Origin: Isoperla grammatica
Taxonomy: Eukaryota; Arthropoda; Insecta; Plecoptera; Perlodidae
NCBI GenBank assembly: GCA_945910005.1
Contig: OX246739.1
Location: forward strand, 12,312,292 to 12,376,291
Direction: 5' to 3'
Length of the DNA stretch: 64,000 nt
The notes beneath the pieces were generated by a model, which was not told the origin of the DNA, did not search any database, and saw only the letters and a list, made by a program, of their open reading frames with translations. Made by a program: the position numbers and the translations under genes. Of the stretch, positions 48,301 to 54,933 are shown piece by piece (the first letter of the stretch is position 1; the number at the start of each line of letters is the position of its first letter).

Positions 48301-49452
48301 AAAATCCAAATATGCATGCGATCTCCCTTCTACCCTGCATTCTAAGTTGCACATGCCTAGGACTGGTATCTGGTGTCCCGAGTAAGAAGTAATTTGATTT
48401 TTGGTTTTATTTATAGTGTGCTTCGTTTTCAGCTTCTTAAACTGTGTTAAGGGTAAAATGTTGACCTCCGACCCTGGGTCTAGTTTGAAGGTAACCAGTG
48501 TATTTTCCAGTTCTACTTGTTGTTTCCACTCCTTTCGCTCTTTGACGGCATTGACGCATAACGATTCGATGCAAAAATCGTTACCCGAAGAAGAGTTACT
48601 GTCAGAGTCTACCTCTTCTTGATCTGATCCGACGCCTACTGCATGTACCCCTCTGTTTTTCTGTTTTTGCTTGGGAAATTTACAGAGTTTTGCATTATGA
48701 TTTGGTCGATTGCAATTGTGACATACCTGTCCATATGCGGGACAAGCTCGATATTCATGCTGAGTGCCACATCTAGAACATTGTGACTGCACACCCTGTC
48801 TAGGCCTAGTCTTTTGCGACCCTTGTCCTTTCTTATGTTTATTATTTCGCTTGTTTTGCTGTGTGTTATGATGAAGTGCATGTACTGTTGCTAATCCTTC
48901 CGTTTTCCTTTCCCCCATTGATTTCTGTTGGTTGCGAGAACTTTCATCTGCTCTAAGTAGATGCATAGCCTTGTCTAGGGTTAAGTTCGGGTCTTTAAGC
49001 AAGCGCTGCCTCATTGTGTCATCCCGGATACCTATTATCATCCTATCTTTTATTAACGAGTCCTTAAGCGTGCCAAACTCACAAGCTTTGGCTTTAGTTT
49101 TCAACACAACCAAGTATTGGTCATAACTTTGATCTGGTTTTTGCTCCTCCGTAAAGAACATATATCTTAGATACGTGAGATTTTGATAAGGTTCATAATG
49201 GTTAGTAATAGCCTGTATGATTACCTGTGGTGTTAATTCATCGCCGGTTTCAGGAATAGCCAATGTGTTATACAGATCCAAGCCATCTTCACCAAGGACG
49301 TGTAGCAAGTCTGCCCGCTGCTGCCGAACTGGTTTTTTGTGCATTTCTGTAGCATCATAGTATATTTCATATTTTTGTTTCCATCTGGCCCACGCCTCTG
49401 CAGGGTGTGAACCTTCCTCGAACTGCGTAGGTGGCACGTAATTTACCGACAT
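45355..49452 (-). CDS. gag-pol: Gag-Pol polyprotein of the LTR retrotransposon (1,365 aa, intact)
   Basis: Single-frame polyprotein that makes the particle and the enzymes copying the element through RNA into DNA and inserting it. Visible domains in order: Gag about 1-222; two zinc knuckles, C225-x2-C228-x3-H232-x4-C237 (variant spacing) and a canonical CCHC at C244-C247-H252-C257; aspartic protease about 315-400, with the active site read as D325-P-G rather than the usual DTG/DSG, followed by an ILG flap-side motif near 393-395; reverse transcriptase about 440-620 with D542, LPFG at 574-577 and YMDD at 602-605; RNase H about 740-862 with D751, E788, D813 and D858; integrase with zinc-binding H967/H970 and C1000/C1003 and the D1031, D1084, E1120 catalytic triad (35 residues between the last two); a C-terminal SH3/GPF-like segment about 1213-1261; then a Ser/Pro-rich tail. 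No stop or frameshift interrupts it. The start is the first in-frame ATG, 51 bp downstream of the LTR. Gag and Pol are fused without the frameshift many relatives use. Confidence 0.96.
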   Translation of the reverse strand: MSVNYVPPTQFEEGSHPAEAWARWKQKYEIYYDATEMHKKPVRQQRADLLHVLGEDGLDLYNTLAIPETGDELTPQVIIQAITNHYEPYQNLTYLRYMFFTEEQKPDQSYDQYLVVLKTKAKACEFGTLKDSLIKDRMIIGIRDDTMRQRLLKDPNLTLDKAMHLLRADESSRNQQKSMGERKTEGLATVHALHHNTQQNKRNNKHKKGQGSQKTRPRQGVQSQCSRCGTQHEYRACPAYGQVCHNCNRPNHNAKLCKFPKQKQKNRGVHAVGVGSDQEEVDSDSNSSSGNDFCIESLCVNAVKERKEWKQQVELENTLVTFKLDPGSEVNILPLTQFKKLKTKHTINKTKNQITSYSGHQIPVLGMCNLECRVEGRSHAYLDFYIADIKPPILGISACEDLDLVKRVHAIDRPLTIEQIMKEYTDCFQGTGKVKTQYDIKLQEKAEGNGVIVAPRKIPMSLKDKVKKELNRMLENDIISKINEPTDWVHPIVLVNKPSGGIRICLDPRNLNKFIKREHYPLPTAETIFSSLQGAKYFTVLDATSAFWQIPLTESSSKLCTFATPFGRFRFLRLPFGICSASEILQREINSMIEGLEGVYCYMDDILIVGTTLEEHNARLQQVLERARQYNFKFQKSKMQLAVRTINYLGHHISPQGIAIHQAKVEAIQAMKAPRNKQELQRFLGMINYLGKFVPNLADKTHHLRKLLHKDTAWLWTPEMENSFNLLKTLITTAPVLAFYDANQPAVLSVDASRYGLGAVLLQNNKPIAYSSVTLTPTQNRWAQIEKEMLAIIHGCEHFHFYLYNTQFVVHTDHKPLLGLVKKPIEALSPRLQRMLLRFLRYSPELIYVPGKQLYVADTLSRDPHPGKTVKTEYLQGEAQAVHSLVQMSKEKRSLFEQDSLEDEDFQKIRYYLKNGWPKKKPKTIDWTLGAYWDCKDELFEQDHLLYRGHRLVIPQNQRQAVLEQIHSAHQGINSCLRRATESLYWPSMSVDIKNLVLSCSTCLSYSRANQKQPLLQHTIPELPWDKVGIDFLKAETDYYMIVTDYHSKFIELRAMKNTNANAVIKELLLIFVTHGIPCTMISDNGPPFNSHSFTRFTQSMDITHITSSPKYPQSNGMVERAVGTVKGLITKALRSNRDPFLAVLEYNATPKQDLPSPSQMLMGRRIRTMLPASSELRKPSFDISQTLRIHKSKQEKQKSSFDKRSKPLSSLSPGQKIMVEQSRRNWIPATVIEKASAPHSYIIDTEQGRYRRNRAHLRPLPTSTSQPEPNIRVHPRDNRSPSPGEQSRQVSPKLTGTHLPDIPKMMSPKSTGTGGTGKVPKMTSPKRLDLGQPTRPYSPSSTSQEKPSATRSGRIVQVPRRYLD

Positions 49453-49483
49453 GTTCGTTGTTGTTTCCTTTGTCTGCTTGTTT

Positions 49484-49516
49484 TCACTTTTCTTCTGACA
49501 CCATGTTGAGTTTCAT
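49484..49516 (-). other. Short upstream ORF across the LTR/primer-site junction
   Basis: In sense direction an ATG in the last bases of the LTR opens a 10-codon frame that runs through the LTR end and primer site and stops at TGA, before the Gag-Pol ATG. A second in-frame ATG is formed exactly where the LTR's CA meets the TGG of the primer site. If included in the mRNA leader it could reduce Gag-Pol initiation. Its use is inference. Confidence 0.4.
49491..49503 (-). other. Primer binding site (tRNA-Leu-like)
   Basis: Directly after the 5' LTR, the sense strand reads TGGTGTCAGAAGA. The first 12 bases are complementary to a tRNA ending CUUCUGACACCA, the 3' end known for some Leu tRNAs and the primer type described for Mag-group elements such as Steamer. 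Position with no spacer and the TGG start support the call; the exact tRNA is inference. Confidence 0.85.
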
Positions 49517-49522
49517 TGCGAG

Positions 49523-49528
49523 TTTATT
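49523..49528 (-). terminator. AATAAA polyadenylation signal in the LTR
   Basis: Sense AATAAA lies about 20 bp before the end of the LTR. It acts in the 3' LTR copy, where the equivalent lies at 44768-44773. In the 5' copy it is near the cap and would normally be bypassed. Confidence 0.6.
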
Positions 49529-49591
49529 ATATATACATACATTGTTATACATTACATGATATCTATGTTGAGTACAAATTACATGTTAGGC

Positions 49592-49598
49592 CTATATA
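49592..49598 (-). promoter_or_regulatory. TATA-like box in the 5' LTR
   Basis: Sense TATATAG in the middle of the LTR. A start about 25-30 bp downstream would leave an R region containing the AATAAA at 49523-49528. This is the expected U3-R-U5 arrangement, but no transcript data support the exact start. Confidence 0.55.
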
Positions 49599-49685
49599 CG
49601 ACCGCAGTCACAGACGTACAGACTAGAAGTGATCGAACCTTCTAGGCTCTCTGTCAGTCTGGCCTGCAACGCCCCCCAGCCTATA

Positions 49686-49693
49686 TGACGTCA
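49686..49693 (-). promoter_or_regulatory. CRE-like site in the 5' LTR
   Basis: The palindrome TGACGTCA is the full consensus for CREB/ATF factors. It lies about 90 bp upstream of the LTR TATA-like box, a normal place for a proximal promoter element. The same site is in the 3' LTR at 44931-44938. Confidence 0.6.
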
Positions 49694-49719
49694 TGCACCG
49701 CCTACTAGATCATGTGACA

Positions 49720-49724
49720 TATTT
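49720..49724. other. Target-site duplication (right), retrotransposon
   Basis: tattt, the exact partner of 44744-44748, directly outside the LTR end. Confidence 0.93.
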
Positions 49725-49795
49725 AACGTTTAGATTTTTGCACTCGAATTTTGAAAAATACAAAATTAATGTAGGCTCATAGACTTCAACTGAAG

Positions 49796-49911
49796 TGCTA
49801 GGCCCTAGGCCTCCTAGGCTTAGGCCTATAGGGCCTCCTAGTCCTAGGCCTATAGGGCCTCCTAAGCCTAGGCCCTAGGTCTATAGGGCCTCCTAGGCCT
49901 AGGCCTATAGT
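49796..49911. repeat. Palindrome-rich CCTAGGCC minisatellite
   Basis: About four irregular units of CTATAGGGCCTCCTAGGCC, 24-31 bp long, built from the palindromes CCTAGG, AGGCCT and TATA. It starts 76 bp from the retrotransposon's right LTR. Confidence 0.85.
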
Positions 49912-50974
49912 TTAACTTAATTTTAATATCGTATTTCTTTAATCAAACACCAAAGAAAACAAAGAAAACAAAAACACGACGATTTGATATTTGTAAACAT
50001 GTTACTAGGCGTAACAATTAACTCAAACAATAACGAAACAACAATTAACAGCTGTCCTTGACATTGACAACCAGGAACAAAATGCCTGCCACCCATAATG
50101 CATTGCAAATCTCACTGCACTTTATATGATCACCGCTTACTACAGAGCTAGACATCCAGTACCGTAGGTACTATTATAAATCCATGGTTTAACTTCCAAG
50201 TTTGGTCCTAAGTGATGTCAAAATAACTTAACAAAAAAAATCCCTATATTTAAATACTTTTAATGATTCTATCAAAATGTCTCATTTACGTGTATATTAG
50301 CTTACATGATCTACAGCGTGTATTTATTTATTTTTATGTAGTGCCAGTGGACAACAAAATGGTGATCTTAGTTCCCTTGCGACGACCCAACTTGGGAGTT
50401 CGACGAGCCTCCGCTTGGCGGAGACCAAATAGACCTGGCAGCGACTCTAACAATGTCCTACGAGCGGTATAACTGATATGTACATACAAACAGTATTACA
50501 TTATGATTCAACCATCTCCCCCTACCGATCTACTGACTAAATTTATAACCTCCTCCAGTTCTTGATGCCTTCCCACGCAACTTCCGTTTCGCATCGCCCG
50601 TCCTCCGCATCCTCATATCAATATAACCGGCCATGTCCATCCTCGGTAACGTGTTTACCTCTCGCTCATGTACCGGGGGAGGGGGTGGTTTCGGGACCCC
50701 GAGCACGCACGGTGTTCTGTGCTGCTGACGGAGCCTGTAATTCAACAACACGCCCCAACCAGGCCGCGAGGAAATTGCAGACGTCAGAAGAATAGACGAA
50801 GTTAGCTTGGCTTGTTTTTAGGGCAGGGAAAAGCTACACTCGGGTGCGAAAATCAAGCTCCGGAGTCTTTATACATTGTGGGTGTTACCGCGACCATGTA
50901 ACTAGATGGATCTTCACGCTACAACCTCTAAAAACAAAAGTTTTAATAAAAAAAAAAAAACATATGTGCCGGTG
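49912..50974. other. Non-coding, flanking the retrotransposon
   Basis: Apart from the half palindromic element at 50393, holds a GC-richer segment at 50540-50800 with two opposing 73-77 codon frames and no domain. Confidence 0.55.
50393..50439. mobile_element. Palindromic element, right-half copy 5
   Basis: Contains GAGTTCGACGAGCCTCCGCT then TGGCGGAGACCAAATAGACCTGG, matching the right half of the copy at 44289-44364. The left half is absent. Confidence 0.6.
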
Positions 50975-51101
50975 CGGTCTTATGACTTCCAACTAAATAT
51001 TTAAGTATCCGCTCACTTATATTCATCATGACAACCACCAAACAGAAGTTTTGAAATTGTCAGTTGGCAACGAAAATATTTAGTTGGAACTCATAATACC
51101 G
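50975..51101. mobile_element. 127-bp MITE-like element
   Basis: A terminal inverted repeat of about 26 bp contains the perfect 15-mer TTCCAACTAAATATT (50987-51001 and 51075-51089, reversed). The left half resembles 3520-3595, so the family is dispersed in this genome. Target duplication not clear. Confidence 0.65.
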
Positions 51102-52084
51102 GTCATTTGTCTCACATTTGAATCTCCCAACGAAACGGTGTGTGACAAGACGACACATAAACAGCTAATCGGTACGAGCTAAATCGTATTTATTCTATCA
51201 ACTCTTCTGCACTAATTTGGTATCAAATGTGCTTACCGATCGTTTTCTCTTCAATGAATGTTGTCTTATTGATCAAAAAAGTAATAGAGTACAGAAGAGT
51301 TGTAAGAGAAAACACGTGTTCTCTCCTTCCCTTGATTTAGTTATGTCAGCGAGGGTACAATGTACATCTTGAGATGTCAATAGTTGCTCAACGCTGCTTG
51401 ATAACGCTGAGCCAACTCTAAATCAACTCACTCGAGTTGCTTACCTTTCAAATTTCTAAAACGTTTTAAAAATAGTTTTCCCTTACGAAACGACCCAATT
51501 TTCTTATCTAAAACACTCAAAAAATGTTTTAAGAAATGTTATGGCTAGGAACTAATAAAAACCTCGTAAAATATAGCTTTCTTTTTCGTTTCGCCCTCGT
51601 TCGACGTTTTAGTATTCAAAATAAAGTTAGGTGATTTGCTGTGTGTACATCCCTTGGTCAGTTGGGCAACGTGTTTGGGATGCTAAGCACTTGAGACACG
51701 CGTGCATGGGCGAGTGGGCGTAATTGTACGCCCACGCGGTCGCCCACTGTGCGGTGACATACTACGGATATTGTTACACCGTCCGGATATATTGCCACAT
51801 CAAAAGCACACTCAGGTTAGGTATTCGATATATTAGATGGCTACTTCCTAGATTGGCGCTAAAGGGTGTTTTATCTCCGGCTAGAAATATATCAAACGCT
51901 GACAAAATTAGTGTATTAAAAAAAAAAAAAAAACAATAAATGCACCCCTTGGGTTCATTTACACTCAGGTCTTTGTGGTAATATTAATCTTGTGATTTTT
52001 TGTAATCGTATTAACAATCGATTTATGAGTTGAGTTTCGAAAACGTAGAATGGGTTTCGGCCACAACCGGAAGGTAATATAGTA
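51102..52084. other. Non-coding unique DNA
   Basis: Contains the hairpin at 51707 and a poly(A) run at 51919-51933. No gene recognised. Confidence 0.6.
51707..51746. repeat. Compound GC-rich hairpin
   Basis: The inner perfect stem GTGGGCGTA/TACGCCCAC (51714-51722, 51727-51735) has a 4-base loop. An outer stem TGGGCGA/TCGCCCA extends it with a 4-base bulge on one side. Confidence 0.6.
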
Positions 52085-52177
52085 TAAGCCACTATGAGGT
52101 TATTATGATAGTAAGAGAATTCAAAACCTGACCCCGCTGGGAATCGAACCCGCAAGTAGTAGGCCGGGGTTCGATTC
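52085..52177 (-). repeat. tRNA-derived SINE-like fragment with inverted B boxes
   Basis: Minus-strand GGGTTCGATTCCCAGCGGGG is a strong B-box/T-arm sequence. The following 50 bases align loosely with the fragment at 22920-23037. A second B box in opposite orientation (52167-52177) makes an 11-bp perfect inverted repeat. No complete tRNA cloverleaf can be drawn. Confidence 0.5.
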
Positions 52178-53107
52178 TCAAAGAGAGACGGCTTTTTATA
52201 TTCTGTCTTTTATACTATATATGATGACGTGATTAATTATGTGGCCACATATATTCATAATTAATCTTGTTTCAGGCGTTTGACTGAGAATCAAACGCCA
52301 ACAACTGTTGCTCGATCAAACACCGCCAATTATTGCTAACCATGACATGAGATAACATAATATTATATGTATCTGCACATGCGTTTGCACAAAGAACTAT
52401 TACATATTAGTTATTTGTGCAAACGCATTTTATACAGTTAAACATCAGGGAAACGGTGGCTAAACGACACATCATCCAACCACAATTAGAGCGAAGCGTA
52501 TAACGGCGACCACTGAAAAGCCAATCTGTGTAATTGGGCGGTTGAGCCTAAATACACAAGCTAATTTTACAATTATAAACACACATTTTCGAGTTTGGGT
52601 GAAATGAATGACCAGCAATTCATCTCATTGGAGTGGAATAAAAGCCAGAAGTAAACAAGGATTAATGGCAGTAATATTACGAGGTAAGGAACTAAAATGA
52701 AAATAAGGTTCACGCATAAATGACGATTTTATTTAAGTAGTCTGAAAAAGTTGGGTTTCGAATAAAAATTTCAGTTACACAACATTTATTCAGAAAGAGC
52801 TAAATATGCAGACAATGGTTCGAGACCCGAGAGTACATTCATATTTCCATAACCCCTGTATTGTGGAACATTCGTGAAAATAAATCACATTTTTTCCCCG
52901 AACGAAAACAGGCGAAAACATTTTACGTCCTTTGATTTAAATCTAATTTCATAACGAGTCGCGCGCAAGTCAAGTCAAAGGGATGTGAAAACGACAGAGG
53001 TCTGTTCAATATTTACTTTCGCTCTTCCCGCGTACAAGTAAGTCTGTCTCCCAGGGGTGTCAACCCCTTGGATTCAATCAACACGATCCAAGAGTGCACT
53101 TACGACA
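52178..53107. other. Non-coding, rich in hairpins at its left end
   Basis: Besides the hairpin at 52379, GATTAATTATG (52231-52241) pairs with 52256-52266, and GGCGTTTGA with TCAAACGCC near 52276-52300. The remainder is unremarkable. Confidence 0.55.
52379..52428. repeat. 50-bp hairpin with 21-bp stem
   Basis: Arm ATGCGTTTGCACAAAGAACTA (52379-52399) pairs with 52408-52428 at 20 of 21 positions around an 8-base loop. It is shorter than a typical animal pre-miRNA but similar in shape. It may equally be a decayed MITE. Confidence 0.6.
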
Positions 53108-53720
53108 ACACAGCCTCGTGTGGGAGACGACACTGGTGCACTCGTCTAATTCCTTCCAAGCTGCGCACGCGCACACACGCGCACACACGTGCACACACGC
53201 ACATACACGCGCATGCACGCGCATACACGCGCATCAGCCTACTACACAGCCTCGTGTGGGAGACGAAGCTGGTGCACTCGTCTAATTCCTTCCAAGCTGC
53301 GCACGCGCATATACGCGCACACACGCGCACACACGCGCATGCACGCGCATACACGCGTACACACGCTCACACACGCGCATACACGCGCATCAGCCTACTA
53401 CACAGCCTCGTGTGGGAGACGACGCTGGTGCACTCGTCTAATTCCTTCCAAGCTGCGCACGCGCATATACGCGCACACACGCGCACACACGCGCATACAC
53501 GCGTACACACGCTCACACACGCGCATACACGCGCATGCACGCGCATACACGCGCATCAGCCTACTACACAGCCTCGTGTGGGAGACGACGCTGGTGCACT
53601 CGTCTAATTCCTTCCAAGCTGCGCACGCGCATATACGCGCACACACGCGCACACACGCGCATATACGCGCACACACGCGCATACACACGCACACACGCGC
53701 ACACACGAGCATCAGCAGGC
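53108..53720. repeat. Higher-order repeat, 4 units of 136-166 bp
   Basis: Each unit has a constant block of about 55 bp (ACACAGCCTCGTGTGGGAGA through CTTCCAAGCTGCGCACGCGC) followed by a variable run of CACACGCGCATA-type decanucleotides and ending GCATCAGCCTACT. Units start at 53108, 53244, 53400 and 53566. The variable runs are almost pure alternating pyrimidine-purine. A short (CA)n follows at 53739-53757. The 179- and 196-residue frames crossing it are repeat translations. Confidence 0.95.
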
Positions 53721-54180
53721 TAACATGTACAGGAAGACACACACACACACACACACAGTATTCACCTGACGTCACATAAAACAAATAAGGTCTTGACCTA
53801 TGTATACAAGTAACGTAACTTGGTCCAGTGTGTTTATCACTTTTTTCTATAACGCATCATTCTTTCTTATAGCATATACCTACCAAATTATGTATTATAT
53901 TTAGCGTATGTGAAATTAAAATATGTTTTTTGTACTCAAATTGTCTATAATTATTTAAATTTTGTGTACATGTGATTTACCGTAATATAGAATAAAAAAT
54001 TAGTATTATTTTAATAAAAGAAAATGCAAACTCCCACAGAGCACGGAGACAAAGACAGCTTGAGCGTAGAATAACAACATATACGTCTACAGTAGACTTT
54101 CATACAAGGAAAAACCAACTCCCAAACCCCTACATGACAAAGACAGGTCGTGTTGCAAAAGCAAATTGGCTCGATCGCGC

Positions 54181-54222
54181 GCCGAGCCGAGCCGAGCCGA
54201 GTCGAGCCGAGTCGAGCCGAGT
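54181..54222. repeat. (CGAGC)n pentanucleotide repeat
   Basis: About eight units of CCGAG/TCGAG in a GC-rich patch. Confidence 0.9.
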
Positions 54223-54856
54223 GAAAGCGCGGATGGCAACGGCACCCTCTAGAATTATAAATGCAACAATACAAATGACTATCCTCCATCAGAATGACAG
54301 CTAGAGCGGAAGCTTTCAGAGATAGAGGATAGCGTCGTTAGGCCTACAACTGCTAGGGGAGGGTGGATATAAAACAGAACACGGTGTTATCAAGATGGGC
54401 ATTTTTCACCTGGACGGTTCAGTTAAAAGTAAGATTCAAAACGTGTCCTTTTATTATTTGCTGAGGTCTTAGATATTCACGCTTCCAACACCGACGTATA
54501 GATCATAATTAGGAAGAAAAATATGTTATTTATCTATTTCCAATCATTCGTCAAATTAAATAACATTATATTGTAATACCAATCGATTTCTACAAACAGG
54601 TCTTCACGCCGAAATCTAAATAGATATTTTAATGCCACGGGAGTACTGTCTATGTACCTGATTCACTTCACAGGTATTTTAAAACAAATAGGTTGCGTTG
54701 GGCTGATGTGTGCCTACTTAAATAATATAGTCATCTCGAGGTACAAACTAGGAAAACTATCTATTATAAAATGTGTGCTATAATTTCCTGAGGCTATGCA
54801 AAAACGACGAAGTTACACACTGTTAGAATATGGCTGTGTCTCAAATCGATGTTTTT

Positions 54857-54933
54857 CGCTAGTCGACTAGCGTAGCAGACTAACCTAACAATTAGTAACA
54901 ATGAATAAAAACAATTGGTAATTGTTATGTTAG
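54857..54933. repeat. 16-bp palindrome and neighbouring inverted repeat
   Basis: CGCTAGTCGACTAGCG is a perfect palindrome. Beside it CTAACCTAACAATTA (54880-54894) pairs with 54919-54933 at 14 of 15 bases. Confidence 0.6.

Larger units (their letters stand above)
44749..49719 (-). mobile_element. Complete LTR retrotransposon, Ty3/Gypsy class, Mag/Steamer-like
   Basis: This is a full-length LTR retrotransposon read on the minus strand. It has two 216-bp LTRs that I find identical by direct comparison, a 5-bp target duplication (tattt at 44744-44748 and 49720-49724), a primer binding site next to the 5' LTR, a polypurine tract next to the 3' LTR, and one continuous Gag-Pol frame between them. 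Order of domains is Gag, zinc knuckles, protease, RT, RNase H, integrase, which defines the Ty3/Gypsy (Metaviridae) class. The size near 5 kb, short LTRs, single fused ORF and Leu-type primer site resemble the Mag group, which includes SURL of sea urchins and Steamer of clams; that clade placement is inference. No envelope ORF lies in the 390 bp between pol and the 3' LTR. Identical LTRs and an undamaged ORF indicate a very recent insertion. Confidence 0.97.
49504..49719 (-). repeat. 5' LTR of the retrotransposon
   Basis: 216-bp long terminal repeat beginning TG and ending CA on both strands. It appears identical to the copy at 44749-44964. In sense direction it carries a CRE-like TGACGTCA near the start, a TATA-like TATATAG about 120 bp in, and AATAAA about 24 bp before its end. 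Transcription would therefore start within this copy and proceed leftward. Confidence 0.96.

Noticed and set aside
45473..49126. Plus-strand and other minus-frame ORFs of 60-92 codons inside the retrotransposon
   Set aside because: They overlap the intact Gag-Pol in other frames and are shadows.
52141..52177. tRNA gene pair at the B-box motifs
   Set aside because: No A box at the right distance and no cloverleaf on either strand.
53108..53720. CRISPR-like array
   Set aside because: The spaced constant blocks are separated by simple-sequence repeats rather than unique spacers, and the context is eukaryotic.
53068..53784. Frames of up to 196 codons rich in His, Arg, Thr and Ala
   Set aside because: All arise from the alternating CA/CG repeat and exist in several frames and both strands.
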